NCBI GenBank assembly: GCA_019689635.1 | Contig: JADGHB010000007.1 | Coordinates: 1 to 64,000 of the forward strand | Direction: 5' to 3' | Length of the DNA stretch: 64,000 nt | Origin: Nevskia sp. | GTDB lineage: Bacteria; Pseudomonadota; Gammaproteobacteria; Nevskiales; Nevskiaceae | Shown here: positions 25,491-35,042 of the stretch, piece by piece | Layout of the letters: each line of letters starts with the position of its first letter | Position numbering within the stretch: the stretch's first letter is position 1 | Translations under genes and position numbers: made by a program | Notes under the pieces: model-generated | Seen by the model: the letters and a program-made list of their open reading frames with translations, nothing else | The model's database searches: none | Told to the model about the DNA's origin: nothing

Positions 25491-25991
25491 ATGGCGACCG
25501 TGACCCTGCAAGGACAACCGCTGCAGATCGAAGGCCAACTGCCCCAGCCCGGTGCCGAGGCGCCGGGGTTCCGGCTGGTGAACGCCGAACTCAAGGACGT
25601 GACGCTGCACGATTTCGCCGGCCGGCGCAAAGTCCTGAACATCTTTCCCTCGATCGACACCCCGGTGTGCGCGACCTCGGTGCGCAAGTTCAACCAGCGC
25701 GCGGCACAGCTCCCCAATACCGTGGTGTTGTGCATCTCCGCGGACCTGCCGTTCGCGCAGAAGCGCTTCTGCGGAGCCGAAGGGCTGAACAACGTCGTCA
25801 CCCTGTCGTTGATGCGCGGCCGCAGTTTCGCCGAGGACTACGGCGTGGCCATCGCCACCGGCCCGCTCGCCGGCCTGACCGCGCGCGCGGTGGTGGTGCT
25901 CGACGAGCGCAACCGCGTGCTGCATTCCCAACTGGTGCCGGAAATCGCCCAGGAGCCGGACTACGAGGCGGCGATCAAGGCGCTGGGATGA
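25491..25991 (+). CDS. tpx: Thiol peroxidase (Tpx)
   Basis: A 166-residue atypical two-Cys peroxiredoxin that reduces hydrogen and alkyl peroxides with thioredoxin. Peroxidatic C60 lies in [17 protein letters not shown] and resolving C94 in [13 protein letters not shown], the normal Tpx spacing. AAGGAGACTCATC precedes the ATG. Its position is unusual: it sits between gcvPA and gcvPB, whose products form one enzyme, so it must be co-transcribed with the glycine cleavage system. Confidence 0.96.
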   Translation: MATVTLQGQPLQIEGQLPQPGAEAPGFRLVNAELKDVTLHDFAGRRKVLNIFPSIDTPVCATSVRKFNQRAAQLPNTVVLCISADLPFAQKRFCGAEGLNNVVTLSLMRGRSFAEDYGVAIATGPLAGLTARAVVVLDERNRVLHSQLVPEIAQEPDYEAAIKALG

Positions 25992-26044
25992 AAACCGCCG
26001 TCCTCGCCCTGCGTTTTCCCTGGTTCCGCCGGCCCGCGCACTGA
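25988..26044 (+). CDS. Possible 18-residue small ORF between tpx and gcvPB
   Basis: ATG 25988 overlaps the tpx stop (ATGA) and opens an 18-codon frame reading [18 protein letters not shown], ending six bases before gcvPB. The peptide is hydrophobic then basic. It could couple translation from tpx to gcvPB, or be coincidental. Nothing in its sequence identifies a function. Confidence 0.25.
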   Translation: MKTAVLALRFPWFRRPAH

Positions 26045-26050
26045 CGACCC

Positions 26051-27520
26051 ATGACCGAACCCTTGATTTTCGAACTGTCCCGTCCCGGCCGCGGCGCCCA
26101 GGCGCAGTATCCCGGACCGGCCTTGGACGTCGGGATTCTCGGGATTCCTGGCGCGCTGCGGCGCGAAGCGCCGCCGGCGCTGCCCGAGGTTTCCGAGTTG
26201 CAGGCGGTGCGCCACTACACGCGGCTGTCGCGGCTGAACTTCTGCATCGACACGCAGTTCTACCCGCTGGGCTCGTGCACCATGAAGTACAACCCGCGCG
26301 CCTGCAACACGCTGGCCATGCTGCCGGAGTTCCTCGCGCGCCATCCGCTGGCGCCGGAGTCGCACGGTCAGGGGTTTCTCTGCTGTCTGTACGAATTGCA
26401 GGAGATCCTCAAAAGCGTCACCGGCATGGCGGGCGTCTCGTTGACGCCGATGGCGGGCGCGCAGGGCGAGTTCGCGGGCGTGGCGATGATCCGCGCCTAC
26501 CACCGCGCGCGCGGCGATCTGGCGCGCGACGAAATCCTGGTGCCGGACGCCGCGCACGGCACCAATCCGGCCACCGCCGCCATGCTCGGCATGAACGTGC
26601 GCGAGATTCCCACCGACGCGGACGGCGACGTGGATCTCGCCGCGCTCGAAGCGGCGGTCGGCCCGCGCACCGCCGGCATCATGCTGACCAATCCTTCGAC
26701 GCTGGGCGTGTTCGAGCGCCGCATCCAGGCCATCGCCCGGGTCGTGCACCGGGCCGGCGGATTGCTGTACTACGACGGCGCCAATCTCAACGCCATTCTC
26801 GGCAAGGTGCGTCCCGGCGACATGGGGTTCGACGTGATCCACCTCAATCTGCACAAGACCTTCTCCACGCCCCACGGCGGCGGCGGCCCCGGCGCGGGCG
26901 CGGTGGGCGTATCCCGGCGCTTGCTGCCGTTCCTGCCGGTGCCGATCGTGGGCAAGCGCGGGCGCAAATACCGCTGGCTCGACGAGCGCGAGCGGCCGCA
27001 GAGCATCGGCCGCCTGTCCGCGTTCATGGGCAATGCCGGCGTGCTGCTGCGCGCCTACGTCTATGCGCGGCTGTTGGGGCGCGAGGGCATGCACCGGGTG
27101 GCGGAATTCGCCGCGCTCAACGCCAATTATCTCGCCGCGCGGCTCAAGGAGAAGGGCTTCGATCTCGCGTTCCCGCGGCGCCGCGCCAGCCACGAGTTCA
27201 TCCTCACGCTGAAAAAACAGAAAGCCGAACTCAATCTCACCGCCACCGACGTGGCCAAGCGCCTGCTCGATTACGGCTTTCACGCGCCGACGATCTATTT
27301 CCCGCTGCTGGTGCCGGAGTGCCTGCTGATCGAGCCGACCGAGACCGAGGACAAGGCCACCCTCGATGCCTTCGTCGCTGCGCTGTGTGCGATCTGGGAA
27401 GAGGCGAAAGCCGACATGGCCCGGCTCAAGGGTGCGCCCTACACCACGCCGGTGCGCCGGCTCGATGACGTGCGCGCCGCGCGGCAACTGGATCTGCGCT
27501 GGACGGGTCTCGCCGCATGA
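26051..27520 (+). CDS. gcvPB: Glycine dehydrogenase subunit 2 (P protein, C-terminal half)
   Basis: The 489-residue beta subunit of the split P protein, carrying pyridoxal phosphate on K269 in [19 protein letters not shown]. Other family segments are [20 protein letters not shown], the [19 protein letters not shown] phosphate-contact region and [14 protein letters not shown]. With GcvPA it forms the heterotetrameric glycine decarboxylase. It overlaps the downstream kinase gene by four bases. Confidence 0.97.
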   Translation: MTEPLIFELSRPGRGAQAQYPGPALDVGILGIPGALRREAPPALPEVSELQAVRHYTRLSRLNFCIDTQFYPLGSCTMKYNPRACNTLAMLPEFLARHPLAPESHGQGFLCCLYELQEILKSVTGMAGVSLTPMAGAQGEFAGVAMIRAYHRARGDLARDEILVPDAAHGTNPATAAMLGMNVREIPTDADGDVDLAALEAAVGPRTAGIMLTNPSTLGVFERRIQAIARVVHRAGGLLYYDGANLNAILGKVRPGDMGFDVIHLNLHKTFSTPHGGGGPGAGAVGVSRRLLPFLPVPIVGKRGRKYRWLDERERPQSIGRLSAFMGNAGVLLRAYVYARLLGREGMHRVAEFAALNANYLAARLKEKGFDLAFPRRRASHEFILTLKKQKAELNLTATDVAKRLLDYGFHAPTIYFPLLVPECLLIEPTETEDKATLDAFVAALCAIWEEAKADMARLKGAPYTTPVRRLDDVRAARQLDLRWTGLAA

Positions 27521-28452
27521 ACGCGCTGATCTGCGGCTCGATGGCCTACGACACGATCATGGTTTTCTCCGGCCGCTTCAAGGACGCGATCCTGCCGGAC
27601 AAGGTGCACATCCTCAACGTCGCCTTCCTGGTGCCGGAGTTGCGGCGCGAGTTCGGCGGCACCGCCGGCAACATCGCCTACAACCTGAATCTGCTGTTGC
27701 CCGGCGCCGCGCTGCCGATGGCCACCGTGGGCAAGGATTTCGCGGCCTACGCCGAATGGCTGGACGCGAACGCCATCGACCGCCGCTACGTCAAGCCCAT
27801 CCCGGAGGCTTACACCGCGCAGGCGTACATCACCACCGACCTCGACGACAACCAGATCACCGCCTTCCATCCCGGCGCGATGAATCATTCCCATCTGCAG
27901 GACATTCCCACCGCGGGCGTGCGTCTGGGCTGTCTGTCGCCGGATGGACGCGAAGGCATGCTGCTGCACGCGCGCCAGATGGTGGAGGCGGGCATTCCTT
28001 TCGTCTTCGACCCGGGGCAGGGCCTGCCGATGTTCACGCCCGAGGAGCTCAAGACTTTCATCGCCCAGGCCAGCTATCTGGCGGTCAACGACTACGAGTC
28101 GGAGCTTTTGACCGCGCGCACCGGCTGGTCCTTGAGCGAGATCGCCAGCCGCGTGGATGCGCTGATCGTCACCCGCGGCGCCAAGGGCTCGCACATCTTC
28201 GCCCGCAACAAGATTTACGAGATTCCCGCGGCGCACGCCGGCGCGCTGGCCGATCCCACCGGCTGCGGCGATGCCTACCGGGGCGGGCTGCTCTACGGAT
28301 TGCTGCGCGGGCTGGACTGGGAGACCACCGGCCGCGTCGCTGCGCTGATGGGCGCGATCAAGATCGAACGCCCGGGGCCGCAGAATCATCGCTTCACGTT
28401 CGACGAGTTCCGCGCGCGCTTCAAGAAAGAATTCCGCTACGACCTCGGTTGA
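27517..28452 (+). CDS. PfkB-family carbohydrate/nucleoside kinase
   Basis: A 311-residue ribokinase-like sugar or nucleoside kinase. The N-terminus reads [17 protein letters not shown], followed by the [11 protein letters not shown] substrate-binding glycines. The catalytic signature [20 protein letters not shown] has the base aspartate in the GCGD segment (usually GAGD). The profile is that of bacterial adenosine-kinase-like proteins. ATG 27517 overlaps the gcvPB stop, so it is the last gene of the riboswitch-controlled operon. The substrate cannot be read from sequence. Confidence 0.88.
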   Translation: MNALICGSMAYDTIMVFSGRFKDAILPDKVHILNVAFLVPELRREFGGTAGNIAYNLNLLLPGAALPMATVGKDFAAYAEWLDANAIDRRYVKPIPEAYTAQAYITTDLDDNQITAFHPGAMNHSHLQDIPTAGVRLGCLSPDGREGMLLHARQMVEAGIPFVFDPGQGLPMFTPEELKTFIAQASYLAVNDYESELLTARTGWSLSEIASRVDALIVTRGAKGSHIFARNKIYEIPAAHAGALADPTGCGDAYRGGLLYGLLRGLDWETTGRVAALMGAIKIERPGPQNHRFTFDEFRARFKKEFRYDLG

Positions 28453-28472
28453 GCGGGGGAAAGCCGAGCACG

Positions 28473-28496
28473 GTCGTCGGTAACCCCTCCGACGAC
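28473..28496. terminator. Hairpin at the end of the gcv operon
   Basis: GTCGTCGG (28473-28480), an 8-base loop, and CCGACGAC (28489-28496) form a perfect stem 20 bp after the kinase stop. It lies between convergent genes. No T-run follows, so it may be a Rho-dependent or stabilising 3' structure rather than a classic intrinsic terminator. Confidence 0.4.
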
Positions 28497-28554
28497 TTCC
28501 GGACGATCCGGCGCAGGCGCGGGATGTAAGGCTCGTCCAAGGGATCTGCAAGCC

Positions 28555-31113
28555 TCACGGCTTGCCGGAAGCCTGCGCATCGGATTTTGGGGCGGCGGGC
28601 GCTGGAGGTTCTTGCGGCGAGGGCGGGGGCGGCTGATGCGGTGCGGCGCTCGCCGCAGGCGAGGCTGCGGCGGCGAGTTCCTGCCCACCGTCCAGATGGG
28701 CGACATCCACGCGGTCCACGACCGCCGGGTCGTCTCGGAGCTTGAGGTATAGATGCCCGTCGCGCGGGCGCGGGACCGGCAGGCTGGCGCCGGGAAAGCC
28801 GGCTGCGACCTGCACCGAGCGCTTGAATTCGGGATCGTCCGACACGGCGTCGATCAGGAACAAATCCGTTCCCGAAAGCAAACAGGGTGCGCCCGGGTCC
28901 GCCGGGCAGCGGATCGAGTCCAGTCGCGGCAGGCGAGTCAAGGTGGCGAGCGGCTGCCAGTCCCCTGCCGCGGCGGCGGTCACGGGACGGAACTTCAGCG
29001 GGCCGAAGGCCGAGGGCCCGAAGGCTTTGCCCGCATCGAGCGTCGCGACCGCCACGCGGCTGTCTTCCAGGCGCAGACTGCCGTCGGCCACCGTCAGCCG
29101 GGTCGAGAAGGATTCGTCGGCGGATGCGACTTCGAGCGCGAGATCGCGCGGCAGACGCTCGGGCACGCGCGCGCGCACCGAGAACACGAGCACGGCGTCC
29201 TGCGGGAGCAGGTGGGGATCCTCGAGCTGGATGTTGCTGGAGCGGCTGGCGCTGGAGGGCAGGTGATCTTCGGCGATCAGGTCGACCTGCGGCCGCGGCG
29301 CGTCCACCAGGGCCGGGATCTGGGCGCTGCGGCCATCCTTGAGCGTCACCACGGCGGATTGCGCCGCGCCGGGCGCGAGCGCGGCCACGGCCGTGGCGTC
29401 GGCGGCGGTCATCTGCAACTGGTCTTCGCCGGAGGCGCTGCTGAGCGTCCCCGGCACGAAGGTCGTGCCCGCGAAGGCGAGACTCGCCACCTGATCCAGG
29501 CGCTTGCCCCGCAGGGTTCCGACGACATCGCCGGCGTGCAGCTCGAAGCGGTCGAGTTTGGCCGGGATCGAATAGGCGGTCAGCGGCACCGACACCGGCT
29601 GCGCTGCGCCGTACTGCGAGATCAGCAACTCGGCGGCGCCGGGCTGAGCGTCTGTGAGCGGCACCTCCACCGCCACCTCGTCGGGTTTGACCGCCTGCCA
29701 CTTGAGCGCCGGGGTCTGTCCCGCGGCCGTTTTCAGGGCGATGCGGTCGATGCAGCTCACGTTGCGGCTGCGCAGGTGCACGGTGTTCGTACGCCCCACC
29801 ACCAGCGCGTCCTCGTCGCCCGCCGCCAGGCGCCAGGGACCGGGATCCGCCGTCTGCAGCGGGAACGAAGGACCGCGGTAGGGCTCGAAGCCCCAATAGC
29901 CTTCCAGCGTCCCGAGGTAAGTCTGCGCCGCGGGGCCGGACTGCATCCGGCGCGTATCGACGACGAAACCGCCCTGGGCGGCGTCGGCCTGGGCGGGCAG
30001 CCGGATCGGCGGACGGCCCTCGGCCGACAGCGTCAGGGTCATGTCGTGCGCGTAGCGGGTGGAGAACACCAGCGGCGCGCCTTCCACCGGCAGGACCAGA
30101 TGCGGGTCGCTGGCGCAGGCCACCGCCGGCGGATCGTCCACGGGACGCAATTGTGGAGGCCGCGCCTGCTCGATCGCCGGCAGCGCGACCACGATCACCG
30201 ACTTGGGGCTGTCGAAGGAGGGCACGGCGTTGAGGGCCAGCGCGAGCCGGTTGCCGTGCGGCGTGGCCAGCGCCGGGATGTACTGGAATTGCGCCGAGGT
30301 GAAGGAATCCAGGATGCGCACGATGTCCAGCACGGAGGCGAGGTAGGGGCTATAGACCCCGTAACCCAGTTGCGGCGTGCTGGCGGCCGTCATCACCAGA
30401 TCGGCGGCCGGGCCGGTGCTCACCGTGTGCGCCAGCGAGCTGGTCTGCGCGTCGGCGAGGATCAGGTTGTCCTGGTCGGCGGTCAGGCAGGCGATCTGCA
30501 GTTGCGGAATGCGGTCCAGGCATTTTTCGTCGAACTTGATGGCGAGGCTGCGCGCCAGCAGCGGCGCCTGTTTTTTCAGCGCCTGAGAATCGGAGACGCC
30601 GAGGGTCTGGATCGCATTCAAGTAGGAGGTCAGACGCGAGTGATCGAGCGCCGCCTGGGTCAGTTCCTGGGTCGCGCGGACGAAGGCGCCGGGACGGCCG
30701 CGCACCGCCTCGGTGATGGCCTCCACGTCACCCCGAGTGGAAGGCGCCAGAAAGATCACGGCCTGGCGCGCGCCCTTGGGCACCGTCACGGTCAGACCCC
30801 GTCGCGCGCATGTACCGGTCCAGGTCTTGCAGGGAAAGATCCAGTCGCCCGGCGGAGGATCGGTGGAGCCTTTCAGGAAGGCCGCCACCAGCAGGTAGTG
30901 CACGGTCTGCGACGGAGAGAAGGCCGTGGAGATCCACAGGCGGTCGCCTTCGGCGAGCGCAGGCACTTCGTCGATCGGCAGGATGGCGGACCCGCGCTGC
31001 ACGTCCACCACCAGCGACGGGCCGGCGAGATCGAACGGCGCCGGCGCGGCCGAGGTGGTTCCCGCGGCGAGCACCGCGGCGGCGATCATCAAACGGCGAA
31101 TTCGCATGGACAT
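28555..31113 (-). CDS. Large exported protein of unknown function
   Basis: I do not recognise this protein of about 852 residues. From ATG 31113 it begins MSMRIRRLMIAAAVLAAG, a signal peptide with likely cleavage near TSAA. The body is beta-rich and mixed, with no metal or catalytic motif I can name. Stretches such as FELHAGDVVGTLRGKRLDQV suggest immunoglobulin-like or TIG-like folds. The last 40 residues are Pro/Ala-rich (HQPPPPSPQEPPAPAAPK), a disordered tail. An upstream ATG at 31152 is possible. The putative lipoprotein gene 88 bp upstream on the same strand is the likely operon partner. Confidence 0.75.
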   Translation of the reverse strand: MSMRIRRLMIAAAVLAAGTTSAAPAPFDLAGPSLVVDVQRGSAILPIDEVPALAEGDRLWISTAFSPSQTVHYLLVAAFLKGSTDPPPGDWIFPCKTWTGTCARRGLTVTVPKGARQAVIFLAPSTRGDVEAITEAVRGRPGAFVRATQELTQAALDHSRLTSYLNAIQTLGVSDSQALKKQAPLLARSLAIKFDEKCLDRIPQLQIACLTADQDNLILADAQTSSLAHTVSTGPAADLVMTAASTPQLGYGVYSPYLASVLDIVRILDSFTSAQFQYIPALATPHGNRLALALNAVPSFDSPKSVIVVALPAIEQARPPQLRPVDDPPAVACASDPHLVLPVEGAPLVFSTRYAHDMTLTLSAEGRPPIRLPAQADAAQGGFVVDTRRMQSGPAAQTYLGTLEGYWGFEPYRGPSFPLQTADPGPWRLAAGDEDALVVGRTNTVHLRSRNVSCIDRIALKTAAGQTPALKWQAVKPDEVAVEVPLTDAQPGAAELLISQYGAAQPVSVPLTAYSIPAKLDRFELHAGDVVGTLRGKRLDQVASLAFAGTTFVPGTLSSASGEDQLQMTAADATAVAALAPGAAQSAVVTLKDGRSAQIPALVDAPRPQVDLIAEDHLPSSASRSSNIQLEDPHLLPQDAVLVFSVRARVPERLPRDLALEVASADESFSTRLTVADGSLRLEDSRVAVATLDAGKAFGPSAFGPLKFRPVTAAAAGDWQPLATLTRLPRLDSIRCPADPGAPCLLSGTDLFLIDAVSDDPEFKRSVQVAAGFPGASLPVPRPRDGHLYLKLRDDPAVVDRVDVAHLDGGQELAAAASPAASAAPHQPPPPSPQEPPAPAAPKSDAQASGKP

Positions 31114-31201
31114 CGGGCGGCTGCGAAAGCGGCAAGGGGTTTGAAGCCGCAAGCTTGGATGGGAGGTGCGTCTCGAAGTTCGATCCGCGTCGGGTCCCTG
31201 A

Positions 31202-31942
31202 TTATGAACTCGAGCCGCCGTTCACCAGCCGCGACCAGAGGGCTTGCGCGTCGGCGAGCAGCAAATCGACGGCGGCGTTTTCGGTTTGCACGCGTCGCTC
31301 TTCAAGCTGGGCGATCGAACCCCAGGCGTCATCCAGGGAGCGGCTCGCGGTAGCGCGCGCCTGCCCCAGTTCCGCGCCGGTGCGCACGTCCAGGAAGCGG
31401 CCGTCGGCCACGCAGTCGATGCGTGCTCCATGCTCGGCCGGTTTGGCGGTCGGTAAGCGAGCGTCGGGCTCGAGGGCGCGGCCGCCGACCACGAAGCTCG
31501 TCTCCAGCGTATAGACGAACACGACGTCCGCCTGGATTTTGGCCGCCGCCCAGCGCAGATCGGTCAGCGAATCCAGACGGCTCGGAAGCAGGCCCGCGTC
31601 GAGCGCTTCGGCCTGGGCGATCGAAGGCCAGCGGGAGATGGCGTCGAGCATTCGTTTCGTAACGGCGTCGGTTTCCGCCACGGCACAGTAGCGTCCGCAG
31701 TTCGTGCCCTGCGCCGAGGGGGATCGATAACCGGGACCCTGCACGCGCATCATGACCAGGCGCGCGGGCGTCGGCACGACGGGGATCGCGCCATCCGCCG
31801 CCGGGTTCGGCGGCGTCATGACGTCCGCCGGCGCCGCACCGCCGGGTGTGCGATAAACCGCGCAGGCCGAGCCGAGCAGGATCAGCGCGGCGGCCAGACT
31901 GCGTAGAACGGGTTTGAAGGAGTGACGCGGAGGCAGTGCCAC
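31202..31942 (-). CDS. Putative lipoprotein of unknown function
   Basis: A 246-residue protein whose N-terminus ends in a lipobox-like LILLGSACAVY (lipidated C27), following a basic hydrophobic signal (GTG start). The mature part contains CGRYCAVAE, IQADVVFVYTLETSFVVGGR and a helical LDDAWGSIAQLEERRVQTEN region. The ADVVFVYTLET strand recalls outer-membrane lipoproteins of the CsgG-like type, but I cannot assign a family. It precedes the large exported protein and follows the nuo operon by 22 bp on the same strand. Confidence 0.7.
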   Translation of the reverse strand: MALPPRHSFKPVLRSLAAALILLGSACAVYRTPGGAAPADVMTPPNPAADGAIPVVPTPARLVMMRVQGPGYRSPSAQGTNCGRYCAVAETDAVTKRMLDAISRWPSIAQAEALDAGLLPSRLDSLTDLRWAAAKIQADVVFVYTLETSFVVGGRALEPDARLPTAKPAEHGARIDCVADGRFLDVRTGAELGQARATASRSLDDAWGSIAQLEERRVQTENAAVDLLLADAQALWSRLVNGGSSS

Positions 31943-31964
31943 GGAAACTCGGCGGGGGGAAGAC

Positions 31965-33494
31965 TCACTGCCCGCCCAGCACCGCCGCCTGCACCACCGC
32001 GATGAAGGGGGTGGGATAGACGCCGAGCCACAGCATCAACAGCATCAAGGCCAGCAGCATGATGCCGCCGGTGCCCCGTGCCCAGTTGAGCGGGGCGGCG
32101 TAGCGGCGTACCCAGGGCGCGCGCAGGTACAGTTGCACCATGGCGCGCAGATAGTAGTACAGCCCGATCGCGCTGCCGAGCACCAGCACCGCGAGGAGCA
32201 GCCAGAGGTTCTTGTCCACGCCGGCGGCCACCGCGTAGAACTTGCCGATGAAGCCCGCGGTGAGCGGAATGCCGGCCAGCGAGAGCAGGGCCACGGTGAG
32301 GATGGCGGTGAGGTAGGGCCGCCGCCAGAACAGGCCGCGGTAATCCCACAGCGTGTCGGCGTCGTGGTCGCGATAGGGACTGGACATCATGGTCACCACG
32401 CCGAAGGCGGCGAGCGTGGTGACGACGTAGGTGAGCAGGTACACGCCCACCGCTTCCACCGCCAGCGGTCCGGCGGCGATGAAGGCCACCAGCACGTAGC
32501 CGAAGTGGGCGATCGAGGAGTAGGCCAACAGGCGCTTCAAGTTGTCCTGCAGCAACGCCAGCACGTTGCCGATGACGATGGACAGGATGGCGATGGCCGA
32601 CAGTACGTCGATCAGCGCGCGGTGGTCATAGCCGCGCGCCTCGACGTAGTAGCGCAGCAGCAGGGCGAACACCGCAGTCTTGGAGGCGGTGGCGAGATAG
32701 GCGGTGACCGGCGCCGGCGCGCCTTCGTACACGTCCGGCGTCCACAGGTGGAAGGGGGCCAGCGACAGCTTGAAGGCGATGCCGGCCAGCAGCAGGCCGC
32801 CGCCGACCAGCAGGATGGTCTGGCCCGCGCCGGCGACGGCCGCGGCGCGCGCGCCGATCTCCGCGAACAGCAGCGTGCCGGTCTGCGAATAAATGAGCGC
32901 CATGCCGAACAGGATGAAGGCGGAGGCCACGGCCGACAGCACCAGATACTTGACGCTGGCCTCCAGCGAACGGCGTTCGCGTACCAGATACCCGACCATG
33001 CCGTAGAGCGGGATCGACAGCAGCTCCAGGCCGATAAAGAACGCGGCGAAATGGCGGCTGCACACCACCACCAGCCCGCCCAGCGTGGACAGCGCCAGCA
33101 GGAGATACACCTCTTCCTGGTTGCCCTTGTGGCCTTCCATGTAGGCGTAACTCAGGGTCGCCGTGGCGAGCGCGGCGGCGAGCACCAGGCCCATGTAGAA
33201 CGCGGCATAGCTGTCGATCACCAGCAGCGGCGTGACGAACTGCGGCAGCGGCGAGGGGCCGAGCAGCGCGTGCAGCGGCGCCTGCCAGGCCACCGGCAGC
33301 CCGTCGACCAGCAGCGGCAGCACCAGCCAGGTGGCGGCGAGCAGGGCGAGGTTGAGGCCCACGGCGACCAAGGTCGCGTTCCACCAGTGATGGCGGCGGA
33401 AGGCGACCGCGATCATGGCGCCGACGATGGTCGCCGACACGATCAGGATCGGCGAGAGGGCCAGCCATTGGGCGGTGGTGAACATCGCGTTCAT
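31965..33494 (-). CDS. nuoN: NADH-quinone oxidoreductase subunit N
   Basis: This 509-residue antiporter-like membrane subunit is part of the proton-pumping arm of complex I. Conserved segments include FFIGLELLSIPLYGMVGYLV, LEASVKYLVLSAVASAFILF, GIAFKLSLAPFHLWTPDVYE (pumping lysine) and LAYSSIAHFGYVLVAFIA. About 14 hydrophobic helices are visible. ATG 33494 overlaps the nuoM stop by four bases. It is the last nuo gene. Confidence 0.97.
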   Translation of the reverse strand: MNAMFTTAQWLALSPILIVSATIVGAMIAVAFRRHHWWNATLVAVGLNLALLAATWLVLPLLVDGLPVAWQAPLHALLGPSPLPQFVTPLLVIDSYAAFYMGLVLAAALATATLSYAYMEGHKGNQEEVYLLLALSTLGGLVVVCSRHFAAFFIGLELLSIPLYGMVGYLVRERRSLEASVKYLVLSAVASAFILFGMALIYSQTGTLLFAEIGARAAAVAGAGQTILLVGGGLLLAGIAFKLSLAPFHLWTPDVYEGAPAPVTAYLATASKTAVFALLLRYYVEARGYDHRALIDVLSAIAILSIVIGNVLALLQDNLKRLLAYSSIAHFGYVLVAFIAAGPLAVEAVGVYLLTYVVTTLAAFGVVTMMSSPYRDHDADTLWDYRGLFWRRPYLTAILTVALLSLAGIPLTAGFIGKFYAVAAGVDKNLWLLLAVLVLGSAIGLYYYLRAMVQLYLRAPWVRRYAAPLNWARGTGGIMLLALMLLMLWLGVYPTPFIAVVQAAVLGGQ

Positions 33495-35032
33495 GGCATC
33501 CCCGGGGCCGCCGCGGCCGTTCCGGCGGCTTGCTGAAACAGCGTCTGCACCGCGTGCATCGGCGCGGCGGAAAGATTCAGGGCCGGCTGAGGATCGAGGC
33601 CCAGCCAGACCAGGACCGCCATCAGGGTGAGCATGGTCGCCAGCTCGCGGCCGTTGAGGTCTTGCAGCATCGCGGTGTCCGGACCGCGCACCGGCCCGTG
33701 GAAGGCGCGCTGCACCAGGATCAGGGCATAGGCCGCGGCCAACACCATGCCGCTGGCGGCGAACACCGTGACCAGGGCATCGACCTTGAACGTGCCGATC
33801 AGCACCAGGAACTCGCCGACGAAGTTGCCCAGGCCCGGCAGGCCCAGCGCCGCCAGCGCAAAGAACAGCGCGATCGGCGGCAGGAAGGGGAAGCGCGACC
33901 ACAGGCCGCCCATTTCGCGCAGGTCGCGCGTGTGCAGGCGCTCGTAGATTTCTCCGCACAGGATGAACAGGGCGCCGGCGGAGATGCCGTGCGCCAGCAT
34001 GTTGATCACCGCGCCTTGGAGGGCGGTCTCGGTGCCGGCGTAGATGCCGATCAGCACGAAGCCCATGTGGCTGATGCTGGTGTAGGCGACCAGGCGCTTG
34101 ATGTCGTTCTGCGCGTAGGCGAGCAGCGCGCCGTAGACGATGCCCAGCACGCCCAGCCACATCGCGATCGGCGCGAACTCGCGCGAGGCGTGCGGAAACA
34201 GGGGCAGGGCGAAGCGCAGCAGGCCGTAGGCGGCGGTCTTCAGCAGCACGCCGGCCAGGTCCACCGAACCGGCGGTCGGCGCCTGCGAGTGCGCGTCCGG
34301 CAGCCAGTTGTGGAAGGGCACCACCGGGAGTTTCACCGCGAAGGCCACGAAGAAGCCCAGCATCAGCCACCACTCGAGGCGCGCGCTCATCGGCGTGGCG
34401 AGCAGCGCGCTGTAGTCGAAGGTGATGACGTGGCTCGCCTGATAGTGCGCGAACACCAGGCCCAGGATGGACAGCAGCATCAGCAGGCCGGAGGCCTGGG
34501 TGTAGATGAAGAACTTGGTCGCCGCGTACACGCGCCCGCGCCCGCCGGGCACGTTGTGGCCCCACAGCGCGATCAGGAAGTACATCGGCACCAGCATCAT
34601 TTCCCAGAAGAAGAAGAACAGGAACAGGTCCATCGCCAGGAACACGCCGATGACCCCGCCCAGGTTCCACAGCAGGTTCAAGTGGAAGAAGCCGACGTGG
34701 CGCTGCACCTCGCGCCAGGAGCAGGCCACCGCCATCACGCCCAGCAGGCCGGTCAGGAATACCAAGAGCAGCGACAGGCCGTCGAGCGCGAGGTGGAAGC
34801 TGATGCCGAAGCGCGGGATCCACGGCACCTGGAACTCCTCGACCCACACGTGGCGCGCGCCGAGCAGGGTCAGCGAGTAGTCGCCGATGAACCACAGCTC
34901 GGCGGCGAGCGCCAGCACCACGAACATGGTGCCCAGCGCCACCCAGCGCGGCAGCCCGCGGCCGAAGCGCTCGATCTGCCAGCACAGCGCTCCGCCGATG
35001 AAGGGCAGGACGAACAGCCAGACCAGAATCAT
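33491..35032 (-). CDS. nuoM: NADH-quinone oxidoreductase subunit M
   Basis: A 513-residue antiporter-like complex I subunit. Characteristic segments are FYLIALWGHNVPGG after the FFFFWEMMLVPMY glutamate helix, FAVKLPVVPFHNWLPDAHSQ, and RLVAYTSISHMGFVLIGIYA. All helices expected for NuoM are present and the length is typical. Ten bases separate it from nuoL and it overlaps nuoN, so it sits within the contiguous operon. Confidence 0.98.
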   Translation of the reverse strand: MILVWLFVLPFIGGALCWQIERFGRGLPRWVALGTMFVVLALAAELWFIGDYSLTLLGARHVWVEEFQVPWIPRFGISFHLALDGLSLLLVFLTGLLGVMAVACSWREVQRHVGFFHLNLLWNLGGVIGVFLAMDLFLFFFFWEMMLVPMYFLIALWGHNVPGGRGRVYAATKFFIYTQASGLLMLLSILGLVFAHYQASHVITFDYSALLATPMSARLEWWLMLGFFVAFAVKLPVVPFHNWLPDAHSQAPTAGSVDLAGVLLKTAAYGLLRFALPLFPHASREFAPIAMWLGVLGIVYGALLAYAQNDIKRLVAYTSISHMGFVLIGIYAGTETALQGAVINMLAHGISAGALFILCGEIYERLHTRDLREMGGLWSRFPFLPPIALFFALAALGLPGLGNFVGEFLVLIGTFKVDALVTVFAASGMVLAAAYALILVQRAFHGPVRGPDTAMLQDLNGRELATMLTLMAVLVWLGLDPQPALNLSAAPMHAVQTLFQQAAGTAAAAPGMP

Positions 35033-35042
35033 GTCGCCGCCC

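Noticed and set aside
31965-34985. 1006-codon minus-strand frame over nuoN and nuoM
   Set aside because: NuoN starts at ATG 33494; the upstream portion is nuoM out of frame.
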